Shown: positions 8,676-20,268 of the stretch, piece by piece | Numbering within the stretch: the stretch's first letter is position 1 | Layout of the letters: each line of letters opens with the position of its first letter | Assembly (NCBI RefSeq): GCF_002797755.1 | Contig: NZ_PGFI01000011.1 | Location: 558,001-622,000, forward strand | DNA length: 64,000 bases | Direction: 5' to 3' | Origin: Brevirhabdus pacifica | GTDB taxonomy: Bacteria; Pseudomonadota; Alphaproteobacteria; Rhodobacterales; Rhodobacteraceae | Notes under the pieces: model-generated | The model's database searches: none | What the model was told of the DNA's origin: nothing | Seen by the model: the letters and a program-made list of their open reading frames with translations, nothing else | Translations under genes and position numbers: made by a program

Positions 8676-9257
8676 TCAGCCCTCGGCGCCCGGGCGCGGT
8701 CCGAAATCATCGGGCGACAGGCCCAGGGCGCGGGCGCCGTCCAGGGTAATCTCGGCCGTCTCGGCCCCGCGCTGGGTCTGGAAGCGGCGCACGGCGCGCC
8801 TCGTCTCGACGTCCATCTGGCCCGTGACCGCCCCGGTATAGAGGCCGCGCGCCTGCAAGGCCCGCTGAAGCGAGGCGACGAAGGCCGGCGTCATCTGGTC
8901 GGGGCAGGGGATCTGGAACCAGCTTTCGCGGCGCGGGCGCACGATCCGCTGGTGGGTTTCTGTGTGGTAGATGCCGGGGGCGCGGACGCCGCCATCGCTG
9001 CCGATCTCGGGCGGCTGCACGACGACCTGCTCGGTCACCGACTCGATGATCGCGGGTTCGACGTCGCGGGTCCAGCAGCTGTCGGGCGCGGCCCCCTCGG
9101 GGCGCAGGATCAGGCCCGCCTCGCCGACGCTGTCGCGCGACCGGCTGACAATGGGGGCGATCCCCTCGACAAAGGCAGTGGTTCGGCCCGGCCCGTCGCA
9201 GCCGGCCGCCAGGCCAAGGGCCAGAAACAGCCCCGTCTTGCTTGCATGCGTCATCAT
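8676..9257 (-). CDS. Peptidoglycan-binding lipoprotein
   Basis: 193 residues. The N-terminus MMTHASKTGLFLALGLAAGC has a lipobox (LAAGC), so the mature protein is predicted to be lipid-anchored. The middle is not recognised. The C-terminal 70 residues form a PG_binding_1-type domain (LQRALQARGLYTGAVTGQMD, then TRRAVRRFQ). The start at 9257 is chosen because it gives the lipoprotein signal; the open frame extends further upstream without a plausible N-terminus. It is convergent with degP and divergent from the other lipoprotein gene. It is likely an outer-membrane or periplasmic cell-wall-associated protein, exact role unknown. Confidence 0.8.
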   Translation of the reverse strand: MMTHASKTGLFLALGLAAGCDGPGRTTAFVEGIAPIVSRSRDSVGEAGLILRPEGAAPDSCWTRDVEPAIIESVTEQVVVQPPEIGSDGGVRAPGIYHTETHQRIVRPRRESWFQIPCPDQMTPAFVASLQRALQARGLYTGAVTGQMDVETRRAVRRFQTQRGAETAEITLDGARALGLSPDDFGPRPGAEG

Positions 9258-9543
9258 CTGCGTCTTGCCTGCCGTCCCGTTACCGGTCGCCCACGGCCTT
9301 GCCCGCGTGCCGCTAGTGCGGGCGGGGCGCGCCGGTGTCGCCGTCTTGTTGGCCCATGCCGCGACAGGGGCCACGGCGGGGCGGGCCGATGATACCCGCT
9401 TTACCCTTGCCGCGATAGGCCGGGCGCAGGGGCATCGCCCGGCGGTCCGCCGCTGTGGCCCGTGCGACATGACGGGAGGGGCGGAACCGGGTGCAACTGG
9501 CGGCGTTGAGGCCACGATCAGCAACGGGTGGAGTGGAACGAGA

Positions 9544-10048
9544 ATGCGGAAGGTCGTGGCACTCCTGGTCTTCGGCCTGCTTGCGGCCTGCCAGCTTCCT
9601 CTGGACCCCGAAGGCACCACCGACCGGGTGCAGGGCGCCGAGCTGGTCGTCGGCCTGCTGACCGCGCGCCTGGGCGAGACCGACCGCGCCGCCGTTGCCG
9701 CCGTCGCGCAGGAATTCGATGCCTCCCCCCGCCTGATGAACGCCGCCCCAGACGTGCTGATGGCCGAGCTGGAAAGCGGCTCGGTCCACCTGCTGATCGG
9801 CGACGTGCCCTCCAACACCGCCCTTGCCACCCATGCCGCCGCGACCCGCGACTTCGGCTCGGTCCGCATCGGCGAGGACTCCCACAAGCGCATCGCCCTG
9901 GTGCGCACGGGCGAGAACGGTTTTCTCAAGCGGGTGAATATCGCCCTGGGCACCCCCGCCATCCGCACCAGGGCGGCCACCGCCGGTCAGCAGACGCTGG
10001 ATCGGACGGATCGGCAGGATGCGGCGCAACCGGCCGGGGGGGCAGCAG

Positions 10049-10059
<11 letters not shown>
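9544..10059 (+). CDS. Small lipoprotein resembling part of a solute-binding domain, precedes a CDF transporter
   Basis: 171 residues. MRKVVALLVFGLLAACQL is a lipoprotein signal with LAAC lipobox. The mature part contains GAELVVGLLTARLGETD, APDVLMAELESGSVHLLIGD and HKRIALVRTGENGFLKRVN. These segments remind me of the lobes of extracellular solute-binding proteins (family 3 type), but the protein is much shorter than a full two-lobe binding protein. This is inference from pattern only. Its 3' end overlaps the start of the CDF gene, which suggests a joint role in metal handling; a periplasmic accessory protein is possible. The tail after residue 140 is low complexity. Confidence 0.6.
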
Positions 10060-11587
<1,528 letters not shown>

Positions 11588-11588
<1 letters not shown>

Positions 11589-12334
11589 TGGGGATGCGGC
11601 ACATGCTCCCCGCCCTGCTGGGGGCTGTGCTGCTGGGCGCGCCCGGCGCTGGCGAAAGCGCCCCCCGCGTCATCTCGAACCCGGTCGAACCCACCGTCAC
11701 CGCCGCCCGGTACGAAGAGCCGACCACGCGCTACACCCACGGCATCCTGGGCGATGACGAGGAGTGGGGCGCGCTGGTGCTGGAGATGTCGGACGGCACC
11801 GCCCGCCGCATCCGCCTGCCGCAAGAGCGCGTGTTCGAGGATGTCGCCCCCCGCCTGGCCGATCTGGACGGCGACGGCGCCCCCGAGGTGATCGTCGTCG
11901 AGACCGAGGTCACGCTGGGCGCACAGCTTGCCGTTTACGGGGCCGAGGGCAAGATTGCCGCGACCCCGCATATCGGTCGCTCAAACCGTTGGCTGTCGCC
12001 GATCGGGGCGGCGGATCTGGATGGCGACGGTCATGTCGAGATTGCCTATGTCGACCGGCCCCACCTAGCCAAGATCGTGATGATCTGGCGTTACCAGCAC
12101 CAGGCATTGACCCGGGTCGCGATCCGCGAGGATTTCACCAACCACCGCATCGGGGATGCCGAGATCTGGGGCGGTATCCGTCAGTGTGGTGACCAGCCGC
12201 CCGAGATGATCGTCGCCGACGCCGGGTGGCGCAACCTGCATGCCCTGCGCTTTGACGGGCAGAAGGTGACGGACCGCCGGCTTGGTCCGCTCAAGCAGAC
12301 AGGCGATTTCAAGGCCGCGATGACTTGCCCCTGA
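11588..12334 (+). CDS. Secreted FG-GAP/VCBS-repeat protein
   Basis: 248 residues with an N-terminal signal sequence (MLPALLGAVLLGAPGAGESA). Two FG-GAP/VCBS-type calcium-binding loops are visible: LADLDGDGAPEVIVVETEV near residue 97 and AADLDGDGHVEIAYVDR near residue 139. This is the pattern of beta-propeller repeat proteins. The ATG shares one base with the fdxE stop; a second in-frame ATG at 11594 is possible. No enzyme motif is seen. Coupling of an exported beta-propeller protein to a cytosolic ferredoxin gene is odd in terms of function and may reflect only compact gene packing. Confidence 0.75.
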
Positions 12335-12395
12335 GGGGGCGCCAGGTGCCGCGGGGGCCTGTTCGGGCAGGGCAACGGCGGCCCCGCCCTTCGCC

Positions 12396-13679
12396 TCAGT
12401 CTGTCAGCGCACGCCAGCCGATGTCACGACGATAGAAACCGCCGGGCCAGTCGATACCCGCGACGGTCTCGTAGGCCCGCGCCTGCGCTTCTTTCAGGCT
12501 GGCGCCCCGGGCGGTGACGTTCAGGACCCGCCCGCCGTTGGACAGCAGCGCGCCGCGCCCGTTGGCGGCATCCTCGCGAACGGTTCCGGCGTGAAAGACC
12601 ATGCGCATGCTGTCCTCGGGCAGGTCTTCCAGCCCGCCGATCACCTCGCCCTTGGCATAGCTTCCGGGATAGCCCCGGGCCGCCATGACGACGGTGATCG
12701 CGTGATCCTCGGCCCAGTTGACCCGGGCATCCGACAGTTTCTCCCTGGCGCAGGCCAGCAGCAGGTCCAGCACCTGCGCGCCCAGGCGCATCATCAGCAC
12801 CTGGCACTCGGGGTCGCCGAAACGGGCGTTGTATTCCACCAGACGGGGGGCGCCGTCCTTGATCATCAACCCGGCGTAAAGCACGCCCGAGTAGGGGGTG
12901 CCACGCCGCGCCATCTCGGCCACGGTGGGGCGGATGATCTCGTCAAGGGCGCGCTGCTCGACCTCGGGAGACAGGACCGGCGCGGGGGAATAGGCGCCCA
13001 TGCCGCCGGTGTTGGGGCCCTCGTCGCCCTCGTGGACGCGCTTGTGGTCCTGGGCGGTGCCGATGGGCAGCACGTCGGTGCCGTCGCACAGCACGAAGAA
13101 CGACGCTTCCTCGCCCTCCATGAACTCCTCGATCACGACGACGGCGCCGGCAGAACCGAAGGCACCGCCGAAGATCTCGTCGACGGCTGCCAGCGCCTCG
13201 TCCTCGGTCATGGCGACGATGACGCCCTTGCCGGCGGCAAGCCCGTCGGCCTTGATGACGATCGGGGCGCCCTGTTCGCGGATGTGGGCGCGTGCGGGCT
13301 CGGCCTCGGTGAAGCGGGCGTAATCGGCGGTGGGGGCGCCGGCGGCGGTGCAGACCTCTTTCATGAAGCTCTTCGAGCCTTCAAGCCGCGCGGCCTCGCG
13401 GTCGGGGCCGAAGCACAGGATGCCTGCCGCGCGCAGTGCATCGGCCACGCCCGAAACCAGCGGCGCCTCGGGGCCGATGACGACGAAATCGACCGCGTTC
13501 TCCTCGGCGAAGGTGCAGACCGCGCCGCCGTCCTCGATGTCCAGCCGGGCGCATTCCGCGATCTCGGCGATGCCGGCGTTGCCGGGGGCCACGATCAGCC
13601 GGTCGCATTTCGGGTTCTGCTGGATCGCCCAGGCAAGGCTGTGCTCACGCCCTCCGCCTCCGAGGATAAGGATGTTCAT
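12396..13679 (-). CDS. purD: Phosphoribosylamine-glycine ligase (GAR synthetase)
   Basis: Second step of de novo purine synthesis: ATP-dependent joining of phosphoribosylamine and glycine. The 427-residue length is normal. It starts with MNILILGGGGREHSLAWA and shows the ATP-grasp landmarks IVIKADGLAAGKGVIVAMT, EEFMEGEEASFFVLCDG, GPNTGGMGAYSPAPVL, and EYNARFGDPECQVLMMRL near residue 287. It is divergent from xseA, with start codons about 75 nt apart, so the two share a short promoter region. Confidence 0.96.
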   Translation of the reverse strand: MNILILGGGGREHSLAWAIQQNPKCDRLIVAPGNAGIAEIAECARLDIEDGGAVCTFAEENAVDFVVIGPEAPLVSGVADALRAAGILCFGPDREAARLEGSKSFMKEVCTAAGAPTADYARFTEAEPARAHIREQGAPIVIKADGLAAGKGVIVAMTEDEALAAVDEIFGGAFGSAGAVVVIEEFMEGEEASFFVLCDGTDVLPIGTAQDHKRVHEGDEGPNTGGMGAYSPAPVLSPEVEQRALDEIIRPTVAEMARRGTPYSGVLYAGLMIKDGAPRLVEYNARFGDPECQVLMMRLGAQVLDLLLACAREKLSDARVNWAEDHAITVVMAARGYPGSYAKGEVIGGLEDLPEDSMRMVFHAGTVREDAANGRGALLSNGGRVLNVTARGASLKEAQARAYETVAGIDWPGGFYRRDIGWRALTD

Positions 13680-13753
13680 GGCGTGCCCCTTCGTCTTGGC
13701 CTTGGATCTGCCGCGTTCTAAGGTGCCCCCGAGCCAAGAGCAAGCGAGGGCGG

Positions 13754-15400
13754 ATGTCCGATCTGATCGACGATCCCGAACCGGGGCAGAACGCGCCGGA
13801 ATTCACCGTCTCGGAACTGTCGGGCGCGGTCAAACGCTCGATCGAGGGGGAGTTTGCCCGCGTCCGCGTGCGCGGCGAGGTGGGGCGCGTCTCGCGGCCC
13901 CGGTCGGGGCATGTCTATCTGGATCTGAAGGATGACCGTTCGGTTCTTGCCGGGGTCATCTGGAAAGGGGTCTGTTCCCGCCTGGCCACCCAGCCCGAAG
14001 AGGGGATGGAGGTCGTCGCCACCGGCCGGCTGACCACCTTCCCCGGCCAATCCAAATACCAGATGGTCATCGAAGAGATCGCCCCCGCCGGGGTCGGCGC
14101 GCTGATGGCATTGCTGGAAAAGCGCCGCCAGATGTTCCAGGCCGAGGGGCTGTTCGATGCCGGGCGCAAGCGGGCATTGCCCTTCCTGCCCGAGGTGATC
14201 GGCGTCGTGACCTCGCCCTCGGGGGCGGTGATCCGCGACATCCTGCATCGTCTGCGCGACCGCTTCCCGCGCAAGGTTCTGATCTGGCCCGTGGCCGTGC
14301 AGGGCAAAAGCTGCGCCCCCGAGGTGGCCCGCGCCCTGGCAGGGTTCAACGCGCTGACCCCGGGCGGCGCGCTGCCCCGGCCGGACCTCTTGATCGTGGC
14401 GCGTGGCGGCGGCTCGATCGAGGATCTGTGGGGGTTCAACGAAGAAGAGGTCGTGCGCGCCGTCGCGGCCAGCCGGATCCCCGTGATCTCGGCCGTGGGG
14501 CACGAGACCGACACCACGCTGATCGACCACGTGGCCGACCGCCGGGCGCCGACGCCGACGGCGGCGGCCGAACTGGCCGTCCCGGTGCGGCTGGAGCTGA
14601 TGGCCGGGCTGGACCAGATGGGCGCGCGGCTGTCGCGCTGTGTCGCCCAGGCGGTCGCGACGCGGCGCCAGCGGGCCGGCGATCTGGCCCGCGCCATGCC
14701 CCGGCTGGAAAGCCTGCTGGACAGCGCCCGGCAACGCAACGACGGGGCCGAGGAACGCCTGAAATCCGCCCTGCGCCATGCCACCCAGCACAAGCGCACC
14801 CGGCTGGAGGGGATCGCGGGGCCGCTGCGCCCTGGCCTCCTGCGCCGGGCGATGCGGGCAGAGGGAGAGCGGCTTTCCAAGGCTGCCGAGCGGCTGAGAC
14901 CGTGCCTGGACACCGGCTTGCGCGAACGTCGCTCGGCCCTGGCCAAGCTGTCGGCGGGGCTGCGCCCGCGCGAGCTGCGGCGCGACATCGCCAACCGTGC
15001 CGAGGCGCTGGCCCGGCTGGATGACCGCATGCGGGCGGCCTTTGAGCAGGCGCAGGGGCGCCGCCGGGACCGGCTGGAGGCGACCGAGCGCCTGCGCCAG
15101 ACCCTGGGTTATGTCGAGACGCTGGGTCGGGGCTATGCCGTGATCCGCAGCGGCGAGCATGTGCTGACCGACCGCGCCGCCGCCGCCGCCGCAGGCCGGT
15201 TCGAGGTCGAGTTCCGCGACGGTCGCCTGGACGTGGCGGTCACCTCCGGCGCCCCCGGGACCGGAAGCGGCCAGGGGGGCAAGGGCCCGTCCCGGCCCGA
15301 ACCCGCCCCGGCGCAGGCGGAGCGGGCCGCGAAACCCGCGCCCGCGCCCGCGCGCAAACCCAAGGCCCCGCCGCCGGGGCAGGGCAGCCTTTTCGACTGA
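13754..15400 (+). CDS. xseA: Exodeoxyribonuclease VII large subunit
   Basis: Large subunit of the bidirectional single-strand-specific exonuclease VII. The 548 residues begin with an OB-fold (FTVSELSGAVKRSIEGEFARVRVRGEV), followed by the catalytic domain with VVTSPSGAVIRDILHRL, ARGGGSIEDLWGFNEE and GHETDTTLIDHVADRRAPTP, and then a long coiled-coil region rich in Arg and Leu. The last 60 residues are an Ala/Pro/Lys tail. The small subunit xseB is not in the window. It is convergent with the AlkB-like gene, with 18 nt between stops. Confidence 0.95.
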   Translation: MSDLIDDPEPGQNAPEFTVSELSGAVKRSIEGEFARVRVRGEVGRVSRPRSGHVYLDLKDDRSVLAGVIWKGVCSRLATQPEEGMEVVATGRLTTFPGQSKYQMVIEEIAPAGVGALMALLEKRRQMFQAEGLFDAGRKRALPFLPEVIGVVTSPSGAVIRDILHRLRDRFPRKVLIWPVAVQGKSCAPEVARALAGFNALTPGGALPRPDLLIVARGGGSIEDLWGFNEEEVVRAVAASRIPVISAVGHETDTTLIDHVADRRAPTPTAAAELAVPVRLELMAGLDQMGARLSRCVAQAVATRRQRAGDLARAMPRLESLLDSARQRNDGAEERLKSALRHATQHKRTRLEGIAGPLRPGLLRRAMRAEGERLSKAAERLRPCLDTGLRERRSALAKLSAGLRPRELRRDIANRAEALARLDDRMRAAFEQAQGRRRDRLEATERLRQTLGYVETLGRGYAVIRSGEHVLTDRAAAAAAGRFEVEFRDGRLDVAVTSGAPGTGSGQGGKGPSRPEPAPAQAERAAKPAPAPARKPKAPPPGQGSLFD

Positions 15401-15418
15401 ATTCGGATGTCGGGGGGC

Positions 15419-16486
15419 CTATGCCCGCTGAAGCTGTGCCCGGTCGTGCCAGACCTTGACGCGCGGGTTCATCACCTGCCGCCATTTTCGCGGCAGCAGA
15501 GCCAAGGCCCCCATCACCGGCAGGCTGAAGGGAAGCTGCGGTGCCTCGCCCTCGTCGGGCATCGACAGGTGCTGGAACGCCTTGCCGGGGTGGGCGTGGT
15601 GGTCGGAATGGCGCGGCGCGTTCATCATCATCATCGACGAGAACCAGTGCGGCGCGTTCCACGAATGCTGCGGGCCCACCGGCTCCCACCGGCCGTTGGC
15701 CATGCGCCGGCGGCGCAGGCCGTAATGCTGGACATAATCGCTCAGCAAAAGCTGGGTCGTGGCGTAGGCGGCAAGGCCGACATAGATCAGCGCCCCGCGC
15801 CAGCCGCCGATGCCCGCGAAAAGCAGGGTGAAGGCCAGCGCGCCCAGGCTGTAACTCCAATAGGGGTTGGCCGCACTCCAGGCCCGACGCTGACGGCGCA
15901 GCAGGCGCTTCTTCTCGACCGCGAGGCCTGCCCGGAACGACCCGATCCAGGCACGCGGCAGGAAGCGATAGAAACTTTCGTTCAGGCGCGAAGTGTTGGG
16001 ATCGCGCCGGGTGGCCACGTGGCGATGATGCACCGCCGGGTGGGCCGAGGCGTGATGCCCGAACAGCAGCGAGATATAGAGCAGCGTGCCCAGCTTGCGC
16101 GACAGGAAGCCGGGGCGGTGGATCAGCTCATGTGCATTGGCGTTCGAGACCTGGCCCATGTAGATCCCCGCCGCCAGGAACAGGGCGACATTGGCGCCGG
16201 TGCCAAACTCCTTGGCCGGGGGGACCACGTCGGAAAGGGCGGCGACGGTCAGGAACAACAGCACGAAATGCGCCAGCGCCAGGACCACCGGCAGGGTTGC
16301 CGCCGCCTTGGGCGAGGGGGTCTGAACCGGGTCGTCCACCCGCGCGAAGGCGTCCAGCGTCAGCCCCATCAGTGTGACCGAGAACAGCGCAAGCCAGGGC
16401 CAGGCCCCGCCCCACAACGCCGCAAGCGCCAGCAGGAAGCCGGGCGCCAGCGTGGCGATGGCGAAATTCGCGATGGTCCGTTGCAT
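15419..16486 (-). CDS. AlkB-like membrane di-iron hydroxylase (alkane 1-monooxygenase family)
   Basis: 355-residue integral membrane protein with several hydrophobic helices. The histidine boxes of the AlkB/fatty acid desaturase superfamily are complete: HELIHR at about 119-124, HHRHVA at about 153-158, DYVQHYGL at about 250-257 and HSDHHAHP at about 293-300. This arrangement fits alkane 1-monooxygenase better than acyl-CoA desaturase. No rubredoxin or rubredoxin reductase gene is nearby, so the electron donor and the real substrate are unknown. The ATG at 16486 is used; a GTG two codons earlier is better spaced from GGAAGGA and is an alternative. Confidence 0.82.
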   Translation of the reverse strand: MQRTIANFAIATLAPGFLLALAALWGGAWPWLALFSVTLMGLTLDAFARVDDPVQTPSPKAAATLPVVLALAHFVLLFLTVAALSDVVPPAKEFGTGANVALFLAAGIYMGQVSNANAHELIHRPGFLSRKLGTLLYISLLFGHHASAHPAVHHRHVATRRDPNTSRLNESFYRFLPRAWIGSFRAGLAVEKKRLLRRQRRAWSAANPYWSYSLGALAFTLLFAGIGGWRGALIYVGLAAYATTQLLLSDYVQHYGLRRRRMANGRWEPVGPQHSWNAPHWFSSMMMMNAPRHSDHHAHPGKAFQHLSMPDEGEAPQLPFSLPVMGALALLPRKWRQVMNPRVKVWHDRAQLQRA

Positions 16487-16859
16487 GGTCACCCAGGTCC
16501 TTCCGTGCCGCCCTCCGAAATTACCATCGGATTGAGACGGGAATGTGAAATCTTCCGGCCGCAACCGGTGGCGCGACCTTCGGTTGCCGGGCCGCCGATG
16601 GCCCGCGAACGCCCCGTAGATGCATGGCCGGTGCCTGGTGTCGAGTTTCCGACGCCCGGAGGGCACGGGCAAGGAAAATCCGGCCCGGCGGGTGGGATCG
16701 GCGGTCCCTGTCCTTGCCTGCCGGGGCCCTCTGCACCCGCCTGTGGTGCGCGGCAACATGTGCGGGCGGCATGCGGCAGGCGCGTGCGGGGCCCATGCCC
16801 CTTTTCATGCAGCCCATTTGCGAATAGGTCACAAGGAAACGGAGCAATGGGCAGTCATC

Positions 16860-18023
16860 ATGTCTTTCTTCAAGAAACTCAAAGACCGGATGCTGAAATC
16901 CTCCTCGCGGCTCGAGGCGGGGCTGGACGCGATCGTCGAGGAGGGGCAGGAGCCTTCGGGCGCAGAGGTGCCACAGGCCCCGGATGCCGCGCCGCCCTCG
17001 GACGCCGCACCGGCGCCGGCCCCGGTGCCTCCGGCTGATCCGGCGGAAAGCCCCGCGACGGCGCCGTCCGGGGCGCCCGTCCCTGCGGCCCCCCAAACCC
17101 CCGAGGCCCAAACTCCCGTCTCCCCAGAGCCCGAAAGCAAGGGCGGCCTGATCGACCGGCTGATGGGGCGCGGCGGCCAGGAGGTTGCCCGGCGCACCCT
17201 GGACGATCCCATGCTGGAACAGCTTGAGGAACTGCTGATCACCGCCGACATGGGCGTCGATACCGCCCTGCGCGTCACCGCCAACATCGCCGAGAGCCAT
17301 TTCGGCAAGCGTGTCTCGGCCGAAGAGGTCAAGCGGCTGATGGCCGAGGAGATCGCCCGCATCATGGAGCCGGTGGCCCAGCCGATGCCGATCTACTCCA
17401 AAAAGCCCCAGGTCGTGCTGGTGGTCGGGGTCAACGGCTCGGGCAAGACCACGACTATCGGCAAGCTGGCCAGCCAGTTCCGCGCCGTCGGCAAGTCGGT
17501 CATCATCGCGGCGGGCGACACGTTTCGCGCCGCCGCGGTCGAGCAGCTTCAGGTCTGGGGCGAACGGGCCGGCGTGCCGGTGCTGACCGCCCCCGAGGGC
17601 AGCGACCCCGCCAGCCTGGCCTTCGACGCGATGCTTAAGGCCGAGGCCGAGGGCGCCGACCTGCTGCTGATCGACACCGCGGGACGGTTGCAGAACCGCG
17701 CCGACCTGATGGAAGAACTGGCCAAGATCGTCCGCGTCATCCGCAAGCGCGATCCCGAGGCCCCTCACAACACCCTGCTGGTGCTGGACGCCACCACCGG
17801 CCAGAACGCCCTGAGCCAGGTCGAGACCTTCCGCAAGCTGGCGGATGTCTCGGGTCTGGTGATGACCAAGCTGGACGGCACCGCCCGGGGCGGCGTGCTG
17901 GTGGCGCTGGCCGACCGCTTCGGCCTGCCAATCCACGCCATCGGCGTGGGCGAGCAGATCGACGACCTGGCGCCCTTCGATCCCGAGGATTACGCCTGTG
18001 CCCTGACGGGCCTGGAGGTTTGA
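16860..18023 (+). CDS. ftsY: Signal recognition particle receptor FtsY
   Basis: GTPase that receives SRP-ribosome complexes at the membrane. The protein has 387 residues. An Ala/Pro/Glu-rich acidic segment covers about residues 30-98, followed by the N domain and the G domain with [17 protein letters not shown] (P-loop), [33 protein letters not shown] and [15 protein letters not shown]. The end [21 protein letters not shown] is typical. The start at 16860 ([12 protein letters not shown]) was chosen because it gives the conserved amphipathic lead; the longer open frame upstream is not family-like. Confidence 0.95.
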   Translation: MSFFKKLKDRMLKSSSRLEAGLDAIVEEGQEPSGAEVPQAPDAAPPSDAAPAPAPVPPADPAESPATAPSGAPVPAAPQTPEAQTPVSPEPESKGGLIDRLMGRGGQEVARRTLDDPMLEQLEELLITADMGVDTALRVTANIAESHFGKRVSAEEVKRLMAEEIARIMEPVAQPMPIYSKKPQVVLVVGVNGSGKTTTIGKLASQFRAVGKSVIIAAGDTFRAAAVEQLQVWGERAGVPVLTAPEGSDPASLAFDAMLKAEAEGADLLLIDTAGRLQNRADLMEELAKIVRVIRKRDPEAPHNTLLVLDATTGQNALSQVETFRKLADVSGLVMTKLDGTARGGVLVALADRFGLPIHAIGVGEQIDDLAPFDPEDYACALTGLEV

Positions 18024-18108
18024 TCCTGCCTCCCGCCCAGGCCGGCGCCCGGCGGGCGCGCCCTTGGCCATGGTCGCCCCATGGCCCGGCGATGTCAGAT
18101 CCGGAAGA

Positions 18109-18651
18109 CTATTCGGGCGCGTCGGCCGCGTCTGGCCTGTCGCCTGTGTGTTGCGCCGGGCGCTCCTTGGTGCCCATGCGCCGTTCCAGCCAGCCGATGA
18201 TCGTCATCACCGCCACGACGATGACCGTGGCCATGATTGCCAATGGCAGGCGGCCCGCGCCGCAGGCGACGCCGATGGCGCCCGCCATCCACATCCCGGC
18301 CCCGGTGGTCAGGTTGCGCACCTTGCCCCCGGCGGTGAAGATGGCCCCCGCCGCCAGGAAGGCGACGCCGGCGGTGACCGCCTCGATCAGCCGCAGCGGG
18401 TCAGGGCGCATCTCGCCCGCGCCGCCGAAATCCATCGTCACCAGCTCCTGCGAGATCAGGATGAACAGGGCCGCGGCCATGGCGATCAGCATGTGGGTGC
18501 GCAGCCCGGCGGGCTTGACCCGCTGCTCGCGCTCCCAGCCGATGGCGCCGCCGAGGACCAGGGCGACCAGCAGCCGCGCGCCGGCGACCTCGGGCTCCAC
18601 CGCAGCGAAGGACCCGGTCATATCGTCTAGGATGGCGTCGAAAATCTTCAT
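18109..18651 (-). CDS. MgtC/SapB family membrane protein
   Basis: 180 residues with hydrophobic helices (ARLLVALVLGGAIGWERE, HMLIAMAAALFILIS, VTAGVAFLAAGAIF, GAGMWMAGAIGVACGAGRLP, LAIMATVIVVAVMTIIGW). The family signature GWEREQRVKPAGLRTHMLI is present near residue 39. MgtC proteins modulate the F-ATPase and Mg2+ homeostasis in some pathogens, but most environmental members are uncharacterised. The hydrophilic C-terminal ERRMGTKERPAQ is short, so the ACT-like domain of longer MgtC proteins is missing. It is convergent with ftsY and divergent from the DMT transporter gene. Confidence 0.85.
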   Translation of the reverse strand: MKIFDAILDDMTGSFAAVEPEVAGARLLVALVLGGAIGWEREQRVKPAGLRTHMLIAMAAALFILISQELVTMDFGGAGEMRPDPLRLIEAVTAGVAFLAAGAIFTAGGKVRNLTTGAGMWMAGAIGVACGAGRLPLAIMATVIVVAVMTIIGWLERRMGTKERPAQHTGDRPDAADAPE

Positions 18652-18732
18652 GGGCGCTCGCTGTCTTTCGGGGCAAAACACCCGTGTGCCGGCGCGGGTT
18701 CCCCGGCGCCGCCCGGCGGGGTGCGCCGTCTG

Positions 18733-19638
18733 ATGGAATGGCTTCTTTCGCTGGAGGGCACGCCCGACGGGCGGCACCTGGCCATGGTCCTGGCCCTGTC
18801 GGCAGCCTTGCTGCATGCGATCTTCGGGGCGCTTCAGAAGGGGCGGCACGATCCCTGGCTGACCCGGGGCGCGATCGACATTTGCTACGGGGCGATCGCG
18901 GCGCCGGTGGCCCTGTGGATGGTCCCTTTTCCCGAGCCGCACATGTGGCGCATCTTCGCCATCGCCTGGGTGATCCACACGCTTTACAAGCTGCTGATGG
19001 GCTGGGCCTATACCAAGGGCGCCTACACGGTGGTCTACCCGGTGGTGCGCGGCACGGGGCCGCTTTTCACGGTGTTCGGGGCCTACCTGCTGTTCAACGA
19101 GACCTTCACCCTGACCCAGTGGATGGGGGTGGCGGTGCTGCTGTCGGGGATCTTCGGTCTGGCGGCGTATAACCTGCGCCACGTCAGCGTCGCCCGCGAC
19201 ACGCTGGTGCCGGCCCTGTGGCTGGCGGTGGCAACGGGGCTGTTCGTTGCGGCCTATACCACCTTCGACGCCTACGGGATCCGCGCCACGGCCAATCCGA
19301 TGACCTTTTTGGCGTGGTTCTTCCTGGTCGACAGCTTCGTGATGCCGGTGATCGCCTGGCGGCGCTGGCGGGCGATGGCGCCGATCGACCGCCCCGAGCC
19401 CGCCCCGCTGATGCAACGCGGGCTGGTGGGGGCGATCGTGGCCTTCTTCAGCTTCGGCTCGGTAATGATGGCGACGCGGCTGGACAAGGTGGGCGAGGCG
19501 GCGGTACTGCGCGAGACCTCGACGGTCTTTGCCGCGCTGATCGGCTGGCTTGTATTGAAAGAAACGGTCGGACCACGCAGGTTGGGCCTGATGGCACTGA
19601 TCGCGGCGGGTGCCGTGATCGTCGAAATGGGGGGCTGA
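18733..19638 (+). CDS. EamA/DMT superfamily transporter
   Basis: 301 residues with about ten hydrophobic helices arranged as two repeats, the hallmark of EamA permeases. The first repeat includes GAYTVVYPVVRGTGPLFTVF and the second includes GEAAVLRETSTVFAALIGW near the C-terminus, with GPRRLGLMALIAAGAVIVEM as the last helix. The ATG at 18733 is preferred; a GTG four codons upstream is possible. The next gene begins two bases after the stop, so the two are probably co-expressed. The substrate cannot be inferred. Confidence 0.8.
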   Translation: MEWLLSLEGTPDGRHLAMVLALSAALLHAIFGALQKGRHDPWLTRGAIDICYGAIAAPVALWMVPFPEPHMWRIFAIAWVIHTLYKLLMGWAYTKGAYTVVYPVVRGTGPLFTVFGAYLLFNETFTLTQWMGVAVLLSGIFGLAAYNLRHVSVARDTLVPALWLAVATGLFVAAYTTFDAYGIRATANPMTFLAWFFLVDSFVMPVIAWRRWRAMAPIDRPEPAPLMQRGLVGAIVAFFSFGSVMMATRLDKVGEAAVLRETSTVFAALIGWLVLKETVGPRRLGLMALIAAGAVIVEMGG

Positions 19639-19640
19639 CC

Positions 19641-20243
19641 TTGGCCGAACGCAAACTGAACCCGCTGGTGAAACTGGCGCTCGAGATCGGGCCGGTGGCA
19701 ATCTTCTTCATCGGCTACGTCAAGCTGAAGGATGAAACCTACCTGATCGGCGGGACCGAATACGACGGCTTCATCCTGGCCACGGCGATGTTCATCCCGC
19801 TGATCCTGGTCTCGACCGGGCTGCTGTGGGCGCTGACCGGCAAGCTGTCGCGGATGCAGCTGGTGACGGCGGTCCTGGTGGTGGTCTTCGGCGGGCTGAG
19901 CGTCTGGCTGAACGATGACCGGTTCTTCAAGATGAAGCCGACGATGATCTACCTGCTGTTCGCCGCGGTGCTTGGCTTTGGCCTGCTGCGCGGGCGCAGC
20001 TACCTCAAGGATCTGATGGACGAGATGATGCCCCTGCGCGACGAGGGCTGGATGATCCTGACCAAGCGGCTGACGCTGTTCTTCGCGGGGCTTGCCGTGC
20101 TGAACGAGGTGATCTGGCGCACCATGAGCACCGACGCCTGGGTCAATTTCAAGACCTTCGGCCTGTCGCTGGCGGTCTTTGCCTTCTTCCTGACCCAGAG
20201 CGGGCTTTTCGCGCGCTACGCAGTGCCGCGCGACGACGAGTGA
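19641..20243 (+). CDS. Inner-membrane septation protein A (YciB/IspZ family)
   Basis: 200 residues with five hydrophobic helices. Family features include LVKLALEIGPVAIFFIGY near the N-terminus, the LKDEMM-like charged segment LKDLMDEMMPLRDEGWMILT, and LNEVIWRTMSTDAWVNFKTF. Members affect septation and envelope integrity in some species. The only suitable start is TTG at 19641, two bases after the preceding stop codon, with the G-run of the preceding gene's 3' end as a possible ribosome site. A G+C-rich hairpin and one copy of the intergenic repeat follow. Confidence 0.85.
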   Translation: MAERKLNPLVKLALEIGPVAIFFIGYVKLKDETYLIGGTEYDGFILATAMFIPLILVSTGLLWALTGKLSRMQLVTAVLVVVFGGLSVWLNDDRFFKMKPTMIYLLFAAVLGFGLLRGRSYLKDLMDEMMPLRDEGWMILTKRLTLFFAGLAVLNEVIWRTMSTDAWVNFKTFGLSLAVFAFFLTQSGLFARYAVPRDDE

Positions 20244-20268
20244 CAGGCTGAAGCCTGCGCGCAGGGAA